This document shows positions 33,641 through 41,099 of a DNA stretch of 64,000 nucleotides, piece after piece. Origin of the DNA: JALEVB01 sp022768265. GTDB taxonomy: Bacteria; Bacillota_I; Bacilli_A; Erysipelotrichales; Erysipelotrichaceae. The notes beneath the pieces were generated by a model. That model saw nothing but the letters and a program-made list of their open reading frames with translations, did no database searches and had not been told where the DNA came from. Made by a program: the position numbers and the translations under genes. Position 1 is the first letter of the stretch. Every line of letters begins with the position of its first letter. The stretch lies in assembly GCA_034168985.1 (NCBI GenBank), contig JAXFJE010000025.1, positions 5,368 through 69,367 on the forward strand. Direction: 5' to 3'.

Positions 33641-34168
33641 ATGTTTAAAAGATTGTTATATACATTTATGATCATCATTGCCATTGGGAGCATTGGTTTA
33701 GGTTTATATCGCTTTTACGAAGCTAATGATACCCATGCGACCATAAATACAAATGATGTGACCATTGAATATGATGGCGTAGCGCAATACGCCTTAAGTA
33801 GCGGTATTTCTTCAACCAACTATTTTTTCTTTTGTACTGCTAAAAACAATAACTGCCAATATGTCTTAAATACCTTATATTCCGATGTGAACAATAAGCT
33901 AAAAAATAAACGCATCGATGATATCGTAGAATTTGTGGATATTCAACCTTTGATCGATGAAGGAACTATCGAACGTTTAAGCAGTGATTGGGGCATCAAT
34001 AACTTTCCAGCCTTCATCAGCGTTTCTAACAATTATGGCGAATTAACCATCAATAATAGTCTAGTATGGGATGATACAAATCCAATGGGAACCATTGATA
34101 TCTTGAATTGGTTAGCATTAAATGGGCAATATGATGGTGAAATCTTAGAAGAGGTATTGGTTCCATGA
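33641..34168 (+). CDS. Membrane-anchored thioredoxin-like protein, function unknown
   Basis: A 175-residue protein with an N-terminal signal anchor (MFKRLLYTFMIIIAIGSIGL) and an extracytoplasmic domain. The domain looks like a diverged thioredoxin fold. It has TNYFFFCTAKNNNCQYV with two cysteines six residues apart, VEFVDIQPLIDEG for the next strand, and WGINNFPAFISV, which matches the cis-proline loop. The classic CxxC is absent (C-x6-C). The start at 33641 is set by GGAGGTTAAG; the longer in-frame ORF reads through the promoter. It overlaps the next gene by four bases. The fold call is inference. Confidence 0.75.
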   Translation: MFKRLLYTFMIIIAIGSIGLGLYRFYEANDTHATINTNDVTIEYDGVAQYALSSGISSTNYFFFCTAKNNNCQYVLNTLYSDVNNKLKNKRIDDIVEFVDIQPLIDEGTIERLSSDWGINNFPAFISVSNNYGELTINNSLVWDDTNPMGTIDILNWLALNGQYDGEILEEVLVP

Positions 34169-34827
34169 TCAAAGCCCTTTTCTTTGATGTCGATGATACA
34201 TTATTAGCTTTTGAACCAAGTGCAAAATTGGCTTATATTGAAACTTGCGAATATTTTAAGGTTACTTTTAACAACGAGATATATCAACAATATAAACAGA
34301 TCAATCGTCAGCTTTGGCAACAACATGATAAAGGCTTGATAAGTCGCGATGAATTGATGTTAAAGCGTCATCAATTGGTCTTTGGCGAAGATTTTGATGC
34401 CAAACCATTTAATGATCATTTCTTATCGCAAATCGCAAAACATGCTTTCTTGCTCGAAGGGGCTAAAGAGACTATTTTAGATCTAAGCCAAAAATATACC
34501 CTTTTTGTAGCCTCAAACAGCGAATACCAATTACAAAGCCAACGCTTGCAACTAGCCGGTATCAAAGATTACTTTCAAGCGATTTTTTGTTCGAAAGAAG
34601 TTGGCCATGCCAAACCTTCTAAAGCTTTTTTTGAATACTGTATCAAGGCTAGCGGTTACAAGCCTCAAGAAATCATGATGATCGGTGATAATCCTGCTAC
34701 CGATATCATTGGAGCTAGAGCCGCCAACTTAAAAACCTGTTATTTTAATCGGCATCCCCAAGAAAAACAACAGGTTGATTGTGATTTAGAAATTTTTAAA
34801 TTAAAAGACCTTTTAGGATCACTATGA
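34165..34827 (+). CDS. HAD-family hydrolase (YjjG/YfnB-like nucleotidase)
   Basis: A 220-residue haloacid dehalogenase-type phosphatase. Motif I is DVDDTLL, motif II is VASNSEYQ, motif III is the Lys in GHAKPSKAFF, and motif IV is MIGDNPATDIIGA, with a helical cap between motifs I and II. YjjG-type members dephosphorylate pyrimidine nucleotides; the substrate here is not determined. ATGA overlap with the upstream gene. A terminator hairpin contains its stop codon. Confidence 0.9.
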   Translation: MIKALFFDVDDTLLAFEPSAKLAYIETCEYFKVTFNNEIYQQYKQINRQLWQQHDKGLISRDELMLKRHQLVFGEDFDAKPFNDHFLSQIAKHAFLLEGAKETILDLSQKYTLFVASNSEYQLQSQRLQLAGIKDYFQAIFCSKEVGHAKPSKAFFEYCIKASGYKPQEIMMIGDNPATDIIGARAANLKTCYFNRHPQEKQQVDCDLEIFKLKDLLGSL

Positions 34828-34837
34828 TCCTTTTTTA
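34815..34837 (+). terminator. Intrinsic terminator after the HAD gene
   Basis: GGATCA (34816-34821), loop CTA, TGATCC (34825-34830), then six T. Confidence 0.8.
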
Positions 34838-35512
34838 TATGCTTGCAACAAATTGCTGAGTCCACATCGCACTACGTACGCTTGCTTTAGCTAGATATTC
34901 TTCAAAAGAAATAACACTATTTCCTTGCGTACAGACATCTGATAACGAACGAATGATGACAAAAGGCTTTTGATAATGCTGGCAAACTTGGCCAATAGCT
35001 GAACCTTCCATTTCTGCACATAAAGCAGCGGGATAAGCATCTTTGATCCGTTTGATCTGCCATGGCTCATGAACAAAGGTATCCCCTGTTGCCACTAAAC
35101 CAACATGCACATGTTCATCTTCGCCAATAATTTCCAAAGCTTTTTTAACATAAGCTTCATTAGCTTTAAAAGATACTTTTGGATTATGAATATCCTTGTC
35201 CCAACCAGGAACATCAAGATCATAATTACACACATGGGTAGATACGACAACATCTAAGACTTGCATCGTATCATCTAGCCCACCTGCTGTACCAATATTG
35301 ATGACACCTTCGATATCATAATGTTCAAATAAAATGGTCGTACTTAAAGTTGCCGCGCACTTTGCGACCCCACTGCGCATGATGACGACATCACGTTGTG
35401 CTAACTTTGCTTCATAAAAATCAATGCCATGAATGATCTTTTGTTTGCATTCTGTGGTTAGCTCTAATATTGCTTTAACTTCTTCTTCCATTGCGCCTAT
35501 AATTGCAATCAT
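34835..35512 (-). CDS. mtnN: 5'-methylthioadenosine/S-adenosylhomocysteine nucleosidase
   Basis: Cleaves MTA and SAH to adenine and the thio-sugar, removing inhibitory by-products of SAM use. The 225-residue product has IGAMEEEVKAIL at the start, GVINIGTAGGLDD, CAEMEGSAIGQVC with the catalytic Glu, and IIRSLSDVC with the catalytic Asp. It overlaps by four bases the end of the methyltransferase gene yqeM, so the SAH producer and the SAH remover are translated together. Confidence 0.97.
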   Translation of the reverse strand: MIAIIGAMEEEVKAILELTTECKQKIIHGIDFYEAKLAQRDVVIMRSGVAKCAATLSTTILFEHYDIEGVINIGTAGGLDDTMQVLDVVVSTHVCNYDLDVPGWDKDIHNPKVSFKANEAYVKKALEIIGEDEHVHVGLVATGDTFVHEPWQIKRIKDAYPAALCAEMEGSAIGQVCQHYQKPFVIIRSLSDVCTQGNSVISFEEYLAKASVRSAMWTQQFVASI

Positions 35513-36195
35513 CTTAATTTCTCTCCTACTATAAATATTTTTTCACCTGGTTGGATACCTTCTTGGTCAAAATCAGTATATACTTTTAACTTGAAACCTA
35601 GCGCTTCTAAATATGTCATAACTTCTTTAGGTTCAAAGACATATTGGACATGTTGTTCTTGGATCATGCCTTCAGGTTGATAAAAGGTAAAATGCTGGTG
35701 GATGCAGTTTTCGTCGCTTACAATGGTCCATTGATATGGCGTATCATTGATATACCCTTCTTCGATAAACATCTCTTTAAACTCTTCTAAACGGTCCTTG
35801 CTATGCATATCAAATAAGAAGGTTCCCCCTATTTTTAATGCCTCATGAACACTTGCGAACATTTGATGATAATTCTCAAGATAGTTGATGCTATCACAAA
35901 AACAAATGATACCATCATATTGCTGGCTGACCTTAAATTCATTCATATCTAATACTTTGGTATTGATATTAGGATATTTTTGATTTAATCTTGCTAGCAT
36001 GCTTGCCGATATGTCTGTCGCTAAGATCTCATATCCTCTTTGCATTAGTTCATGACTTATTTCTCCTGAACCACAAGCTAATTCTAAGATCTTTCGCTTT
36101 TTGCTGTGACGATCGACAAAATCACACCATTTTAAAGTAGCTTCATCATCTTTAACTAATTCATCATAATAATAAGCTAAACGATCGTAGATCAT
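35509..36195 (-). CDS. yqeM: SAM-dependent methyltransferase (YqeM-like)
   Basis: A 228-residue class I methyltransferase with the SAM motif ILELACGSGEIS, ATDISASML, and the post-motif segment YDGIICFCDSINYL. YqeM stands at the end of the yqeG-rsfS cluster in Bacillus too; its substrate is not established. The ATG at 36195 overlaps the rsfS stop by four bases and is preferred over an upstream start that would overlap far into rsfS. mtnN follows with the same kind of overlap. Confidence 0.9.
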   Translation of the reverse strand: MIYDRLAYYYDELVKDDEATLKWCDFVDRHSKKRKILELACGSGEISHELMQRGYEILATDISASMLARLNQKYPNINTKVLDMNEFKVSQQYDGIICFCDSINYLENYHQMFASVHEALKIGGTFLFDMHSKDRLEEFKEMFIEEGYINDTPYQWTIVSDENCIHQHFTFYQPEGMIQEQHVQYVFEPKEVMTYLEALGFKLKVYTDFDQEGIQPGEKIFIVGEKLR

Positions 36196-36527
36196 AATGG
36201 CAATTTCACCCTTGGTTGATCTAACCATAAATTCTCTAAATTATAAACATCGCGCTGATTATTAACAAAGACATGTACCACGATCGAATAAAGATCGATC
36301 AAGATCCAATCGCTTTGTTCATCGCCCTCGATGCTTCTAACATCATAGCCATTCTTATATGCTTCATCCTTGATATTGTTAACGATAGCCATGGCCTTAC
36401 GACTGTTAGACGCCGAACAAATCATCATATAATCATTAAATGGACTTACTTTTTCTAAATTGATGATGACGATATCTTCACCTAATCGATCTTCGATAGC
36501 TTTATAAACGATTTCCAATAGTTCCAA
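36192..36527 (-). CDS. rsfS: Ribosome silencing factor RsfS
   Basis: Binds uL14 and blocks joining of ribosomal subunits in starvation. The 111-residue product has the family features EDIVIINLEKVSPFNDYMMI, SNSRKAMAI, EGDEQSDWILIDLYSIVVHVF and YNLENLW. I place the start at a TTG (36527) with GGAGGGG seven bases upstream, giving the usual family length; it overlaps the yqeK end by 26 bases. Another in-frame start at 36560 is less likely. Confidence 0.94.
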   Translation of the reverse strand: MELLEIVYKAIEDRLGEDIVIINLEKVSPFNDYMMICSASNSRKAMAIVNNIKDEAYKNGYDVRSIEGDEQSDWILIDLYSIVVHVFVNNQRDVYNLENLWLDQPRVKLPL

Positions 36528-37314
36528 TTTCTTTCCCCTCCACTTTTGTAATATAAGCAATCTGTTGCGCCTTTACAAGGGCAAATCCGGCCCTTAAATC
36601 TTTTTTTACCACCTGCAGCTGTTTTGAAATATCATAGCCTCGCGAAGGATCAAGCTTATCCGCAATAAAAATGATCATTGCTAATTTGCTTGTAGCTTCC
36701 CCAGTCGTATGGTATTTGATGGCATCATACATTTTTTGATCGTAAATACCTAAGTAATGGCGTAAAAACCAAGCTCCAAGATATTGATGATATAAAGCAG
36801 GATCTTGAGATAAATATGCTGGAAAATACTTTTCCATTAATTGTTTCTGTTTATCATATGCCAACTGCTTACAAATATCATGCATCATCGCACAGATCTT
36901 TACTTTATTTTGATCAACATGATGCCATTTGGCAAGCGTTAATGCCAAATTGGTCATCGAGCGAACATGCGTTAGTCTTTTGCCATGATTGTGGGCTTCT
37001 AAGATAGTAGATAGATACCAACCCTTAGCCAAAATGATCTTGCGTGTATTTTTCGCTAATAGATGCAGCTGCCCTTGTTGGATCAAGGCATATGTAGCAG
37101 CATTATCTTGGGTGATGACGATATCATCAGCAGTGATCTTATCAACGATAACTGCATGATGATAAGGTTTTAGTGCTACTTGCAACAAATAACGACGCGA
37201 AGCTTTATCTAAGATACCATCATCTTCCAAATAAAAACCAATCTTATGATATTGTTTGATGATAGCTAAATGCTCTTTTAAAACCGGATCAAAACGATCT
37301 TTTAAAATGATCAT
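36502..37314 (-). CDS. yqeK: YqeK-type HD hydrolase with an N-terminal NadD-like remnant domain
   Basis: The C-terminal half (from about residue 112) is the YqeK HD domain, a symmetrical Ap4A hydrolase: KRLTHVRSMTNLALTLAKW followed by CAMMHDICKQLAYD with the metal-binding HD, then YHTTGEA and FIADKLDPSRGYD. The N-terminal about 110 residues resemble a nicotinate mononucleotide adenylyltransferase. FDPVLKEHL at residues 8-16 aligns with NadD FDPxHxGHL, but the HxGH nucleotide-binding motif has become LKEH and the IS/TST-x2-R motif is missing. In Bacillus nadD and yqeK are separate adjacent genes. The remnant reading is inference; total length 270 residues exceeds YqeK (about 190). Confidence 0.85.
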   Translation of the reverse strand: MIILKDRFDPVLKEHLAIIKQYHKIGFYLEDDGILDKASRRYLLQVALKPYHHAVIVDKITADDIVITQDNAATYALIQQGQLHLLAKNTRKIILAKGWYLSTILEAHNHGKRLTHVRSMTNLALTLAKWHHVDQNKVKICAMMHDICKQLAYDKQKQLMEKYFPAYLSQDPALYHQYLGAWFLRHYLGIYDQKMYDAIKYHTTGEATSKLAMIIFIADKLDPSRGYDISKQLQVVKKDLRAGFALVKAQQIAYITKVEGKEIGTIGNRL

Positions 37315-37598
37315 GGTAATTGAATTTTTCTTTCTTTGCTTGGACGGTATAGGATGATGGTACGACCAATTTTTTGAACGACCTCGCTGTTAGTATACAT
37401 TGCTAGATCAAAAGCTAATTCATCAAAATCAGTATCACAGGTTTTTAAAACGTTGACCTTTACCAATTCATGAGCTTCCAATGAATCAATCACCGTACGA
37501 TATAAATTTGGACTTAAGCCGTCCTTTCCGATTTGAAATAATGATCTTCTAGTACTAGCTAGTGATCGTAAATAACGTTTTTGTTTTCCACTTAGCAT
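37311..37598 (-). CDS. yhbY: CRS1-YhbY-domain RNA-binding protein
   Basis: A 95-residue protein with the YhbY pattern: LSGKQKRYLRSLA, IGKDGLSPNLYRTVIDSLEAHELVKVNVL, and IGRTIILYRPS. It binds pre-50S ribosomal particles. It overlaps yqeK by four bases and touches yqeH. The aroE gene found between them in Bacillus is absent. Confidence 0.95.
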   Translation of the reverse strand: MLSGKQKRYLRSLASTRRSLFQIGKDGLSPNLYRTVIDSLEAHELVKVNVLKTCDTDFDELAFDLAMYTNSEVVQKIGRTIILYRPSKERKIQLP

Positions 37599-38641
37599 TA
37601 AATTGCCGCCTTTCTATATTTGATATTAACATCTTGCGGATATTTGATCTCGATGCTTTGAACATCACCGCTGACACAAAGCCAACCTAGACCATCAATG
37701 ACGATATCCATCTTGTCATATTGTTTCTTGGTCGTTGTTTGAGTATATTTTTGATCGATAGTTACAGGTACATATAATTTACCTAGATGATTGTTCCATT
37801 GTTTATCTGCATTTTGAGCTTTGGTTCGATGGATCTTGATATCATTGCTGACATAGAAGACCACACTAGTTTGCTTACAACCAAATAGCTTGACCATCAA
37901 TAAACCTCCGATGATAAAAGCTTGATCTTCATATAATTGAAAGATCGTTGGTTTGATCTTACGCATTGGCATCACTGCTTTAAGATCTTTTTCTTCAACG
38001 GCCATGATCATGCTTTTTTTGACCTCAATACCTGGTGTATCGATAAAATGGTAGCCTTCGATATCAACATCGATCAAGTCTAAGGTCGTCCCTGGATATC
38101 GAGAAGTCGTCAAGCTTTCATTGGCACTTAATTGATTCAACAAGGTACTTTTTCCAACATTGGCCTTTCCCATCACAATGATATTATGATAAGCTAAAAG
38201 CTCTAGAGCCGCAAAAATATCCGCTTTATTATCGATGCCCTTACCTGTGACGATGATGCCTTTGACATTGATTTGGTATGCTTTCAAGCGTTCCAAGATG
38301 AAACGTTTCAACTTTTCATTGCTTAAAGTATCTGGTAATAGATCACGCTTAGTAATGACCATCAAGATATCTCTTCCTAATAAATGACGATTTAGCCCTT
38401 CGATCATGCTAGCCTCAAAATCAAAGATATCACATACCCACATGATCAACCCCTCCTGTTTAGCAATACCAGCTAAAACAACATCAGGATCAATGCCTTG
38501 CTTCATGGAATATTGTAGATCATCATAATGCATCAAGCGGAAACAACGCTGACAATACAAACTATCAGCTTTAGGACTATATCCTAGTTGTTTAGGATCA
38601 CTATGTTGTATTTCGATTCCACAACCTTTACATTTTGTCAT
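37598..38641 (-). CDS. yqeH: Circularly permuted ribosome-assembly GTPase YqeH
   Basis: Required for 30S subunit assembly. The 347-residue product has an N-terminal zinc finger (C4, C7, C30, C33). The GTPase motifs are in permuted order: G4 (TKRDLLPD), G5, then G1 (GKANVGKST), G2, and G3 (DTPG). A C-terminal RNA-binding domain follows. The ATG at 38641 has AAAAAGGAGC upstream; a longer in-frame ORF would extend 99 bases into yqeG. Confidence 0.97.
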   Translation of the reverse strand: MTKCKGCGIEIQHSDPKQLGYSPKADSLYCQRCFRLMHYDDLQYSMKQGIDPDVVLAGIAKQEGLIMWVCDIFDFEASMIEGLNRHLLGRDILMVITKRDLLPDTLSNEKLKRFILERLKAYQINVKGIIVTGKGIDNKADIFAALELLAYHNIIVMGKANVGKSTLLNQLSANESLTTSRYPGTTLDLIDVDIEGYHFIDTPGIEVKKSMIMAVEEKDLKAVMPMRKIKPTIFQLYEDQAFIIGGLLMVKLFGCKQTSVVFYVSNDIKIHRTKAQNADKQWNNHLGKLYVPVTIDQKYTQTTTKKQYDKMDIVIDGLGWLCVSGDVQSIEIKYPQDVNIKYRKAAI

Positions 38642-39140
38642 AATAAGCTCCTTTTTCAAATTTATCGATCTTCCGAATGATCTTTTCAATGCTTCGGGTA
38701 ACCGTTCCAAATATATTATCTTTATCTTCAAGCGGATCAACTAATATGCATTTGATCCCACTAGTTTTTGCAAAAAAAACATCAGTCAACAACTGATCGC
38801 CCATGATCATTACTTCTTCTTTTTTCACATGGTACTTTTTTTGTAATTGATAAAATCGCCAAGGCAATGGCTTTAAAGAAAAAGCATAGTAATCTATTTG
38901 TAAGATCTGAGCAAAATGCGCTACTCTTTTATTGATATTATTGCTAATAACCACTGGAATTATTTCCATTTTTTTCAATCTAGCTACAAAATCCTTTGCT
39001 TGATCATCAAGATCCCATCCACTACTTGCTACTAAAGTATTATCGATATCCACGATCAGTACCTTAATCTTCTTATTTTGAAGCTTTTGAACATCTAGAT
39101 CATTATAACTAGCAATATAAACATCTGGTCTAAAAATCAT
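38628..39140 (-). CDS. yqeG: HAD-family phosphatase YqeG
   Basis: A 170-residue HAD phosphatase of the YqeG/PGP family, with motif I DIDNTLV, motif II VISNN, the Lys in FSLKPLPWRF, and motif IV MIMGDQLLTDVFFAK. First gene of the cluster with yqeH, yhbY, yqeK, rsfS, yqeM and mtnN. It overlaps yqeH by 14 bases. A TATAAT lies about 25 bases before its ATG in a 56-base intergenic region shared with the divergent HAD gene. Confidence 0.93.
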   Translation of the reverse strand: MIFRPDVYIASYNDLDVQKLQNKKIKVLIVDIDNTLVASSGWDLDDQAKDFVARLKKMEIIPVVISNNINKRVAHFAQILQIDYYAFSLKPLPWRFYQLQKKYHVKKEEVMIMGDQLLTDVFFAKTSGIKCILVDPLEDKDNIFGTVTRSIEKIIRKIDKFEKGAYYDKM

Positions 39141-39196
39141 TTTCTTTCCCTTCTTCGATTTATATTATACAATATTTACAATAAAAGAGGTACGGT

Positions 39197-39868
39197 ATGA
39201 TTAAATGTGTTATTTTAGATTGTGATGGTTTGATGTTTGATACTGAGCGCGTTTCCAAAGAGAATTGGTTAGCTTTTGGTCAAGAACATGGCTTTGCTTT
39301 TGATGATGCTTTTTTTAGAGGCATCACTGGCGTAGGTGCTTTTGAAGCCCAAAACCAGTTTGATCGCTTTCCGGGGTTGGAAAAGCACCTTGACCAATTA
39401 AGGGTAACCCGCCATAACAAAATCATGGAACTAGCTCATACCTCAGGATTAAGCAAACCAGGATTAGAGAATCTATTATCTTATCTAAACGCTAATGACT
39501 ATAAAGTATGTATTGGCTCTAGCAGTCCAAAGGACTATGTCTATGAATTAGTTTCAACTTTAAGCAAAAACTATCATTTTGATTTTATCTGCTGTGGTGA
39601 TATGATCGCAAGACGCAAGCCTTTCCCAGATATCTTTTTAAGATGTATCCAAGAAGCAAATGTCAAAAGCGAAGAATGTTTGGTCTTAGAAGACTCAAAA
39701 ATGGGTATCATCGCTGCATCTTCCGCAAATGCCATCGCTGGCTTTATTCCTGATCTTATTTCGAAAGATGATGAATTTACCCATTTGATCGATCATGAAT
39801 TTACTGATTTAAATCAAGTCATTACCTTTTTAGAATCACAAAAGCATATGGATCCAGCTTTAGATTAG
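39197..39868 (+). CDS. HAD hydrolase, beta-phosphoglucomutase-like
   Basis: A 223-residue HAD subfamily IA enzyme: motif I DCDGLMFDTE, a helical cap, motif II GSSSPKDYV, motif III RRKPFPDIFL, and motif IV VLEDSKMGIIAA. Such proteins are either beta-phosphoglucomutases or sugar-phosphate phosphatases. The convergent GH13 glycosidase gene overlaps its last 47 bases, which hints at sugar metabolism but does not prove it. SD AGAGGTAC is upstream. Confidence 0.88.
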   Translation: MIKCVILDCDGLMFDTERVSKENWLAFGQEHGFAFDDAFFRGITGVGAFEAQNQFDRFPGLEKHLDQLRVTRHNKIMELAHTSGLSKPGLENLLSYLNANDYKVCIGSSSPKDYVYELVSTLSKNYHFDFICCGDMIARRKPFPDIFLRCIQEANVKSEECLVLEDSKMGIIAASSANAIAGFIPDLISKDDEFTHLIDHEFTDLNQVITFLESQKHMDPALD

Positions 39869-41099
39869 CTAGATCATATGAAGTTTGATGATATAGACAT
39901 GTTGCTAGCCCTTCACCTAGTTTTAATGTTTGGCTCATCATGGAAATATTAATGGCCACGATGATGCTTTCATCAGCATTTTGCCTTTTAAAAGCCATAT
40001 ATTGATTGTTGATATGAACATTTTCATAATCACCATCATATAGGGCTTTTTCATTTTTATGGATCATGGCTAATTTACTGATATGTTCGCATAGCTCATT
40101 AGTTTGAGGCTTTGCAAAATATGGTCGCAGATTATCATCGCTGCCTACCATCTTGTTAGCTTTTTCGCCCCATTCGCTACCATAATAGATACATGGCATA
40201 CCTGGCATCGTAAATAGCAAGGTATATACCAATGGAAGATGTTTAGGATCTTTTAAGATCGAGGCAATCCTAGTAACATCATGATTATCAACGAAGTTTA
40301 ATAAATGTTTTCCGCGATATAAACACCAATTTTCTTTGCCAAATTGGCGATTTAGCGAATGAGCGATCTCAAATAAGTTTAAATCATTCATGCTTGAATA
40401 TAGACCTTTATAACATTCGTAATTGGTGCAGCTATGCAACATTTCATCGTTGACGATACGATTATAATCACCATGCAAAAGTTCACCAATCAAGATGAAA
40501 TCAGGATATGCTGCCGTCATCTGACGCATTTCTTTCAAGAATTGCTGATCCAAGCTATAAGCTACATCCAAACGTAAACCATCGATCTTAAATTCTTCAT
40601 GCCAATAATTGATAGCATTAAAAAGATGCTGTTTAACTTGTGGATTTTGTAAATTTAGCTTAACAAGTTCAAAGTGATTTTCCCACCCTTCATACCAAAG
40701 GTGATCATCATATTGATTATTTCTAGCAAGATCGATGTAGAACCAATCTTTATAAGCACTATCTTGTCGTTTATTTAATACATCTTGAAAGGCCCAAAAG
40801 CCCCTGCCTACATGATTAAAGACGCCATCAATGATGACCTTGATACCATGATCATGTAAGACGCTCACCACTTCTTTGAAATCTTCATTGCTTCCTAAAC
40901 GCTCATCGATCTTAAAATAATCTTGGGTATCATAACCGTGATTATCACTTTGAAAGATCGGTGCTAGATATAAAGCATCGATCTTTAAGCGCTCAAAATG
41001 CTCGATGAAGGTCAAGATATGCTTGATACCTCGACTTTCACCATGTAAAGCACCACAAAAACCTAAAGGATATATTTCGTAATAAACATCACGATACAT
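39822..41099 (-). CDS. GH13 alpha-glucosidase/alpha-amylase family protein
   Basis: A 425-residue cytoplasmic GH13 enzyme without signal peptide. The catalytic regions are visible: DGVFNHVG (region I), GLRLDVAYS with the nucleophile Asp (region II), IGELLHG with the acid/base Glu (region III), and FVDNHDVTR (region IV). It starts directly with the barrel and lacks the N-terminal CBM34 domain of neopullulanase-type enzymes. It probably cuts maltodextrins or glycogen-derived oligosaccharides inside the cell. Its ATG shares a base with the parC stop. Confidence 0.9.
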   Translation of the reverse strand: MYRDVYYEIYPLGFCGALHGESRGIKHILTFIEHFERLKIDALYLAPIFQSDNHGYDTQDYFKIDERLGSNEDFKEVVSVLHDHGIKVIIDGVFNHVGRGFWAFQDVLNKRQDSAYKDWFYIDLARNNQYDDHLWYEGWENHFELVKLNLQNPQVKQHLFNAINYWHEEFKIDGLRLDVAYSLDQQFLKEMRQMTAAYPDFILIGELLHGDYNRIVNDEMLHSCTNYECYKGLYSSMNDLNLFEIAHSLNRQFGKENWCLYRGKHLLNFVDNHDVTRIASILKDPKHLPLVYTLLFTMPGMPCIYYGSEWGEKANKMVGSDDNLRPYFAKPQTNELCEHISKLAMIHKNEKALYDGDYENVHINNQYMAFKRQNADESIIVAINISMMSQTLKLGEGLATCLYHQTSYDLANLKLDPYAFVILKR

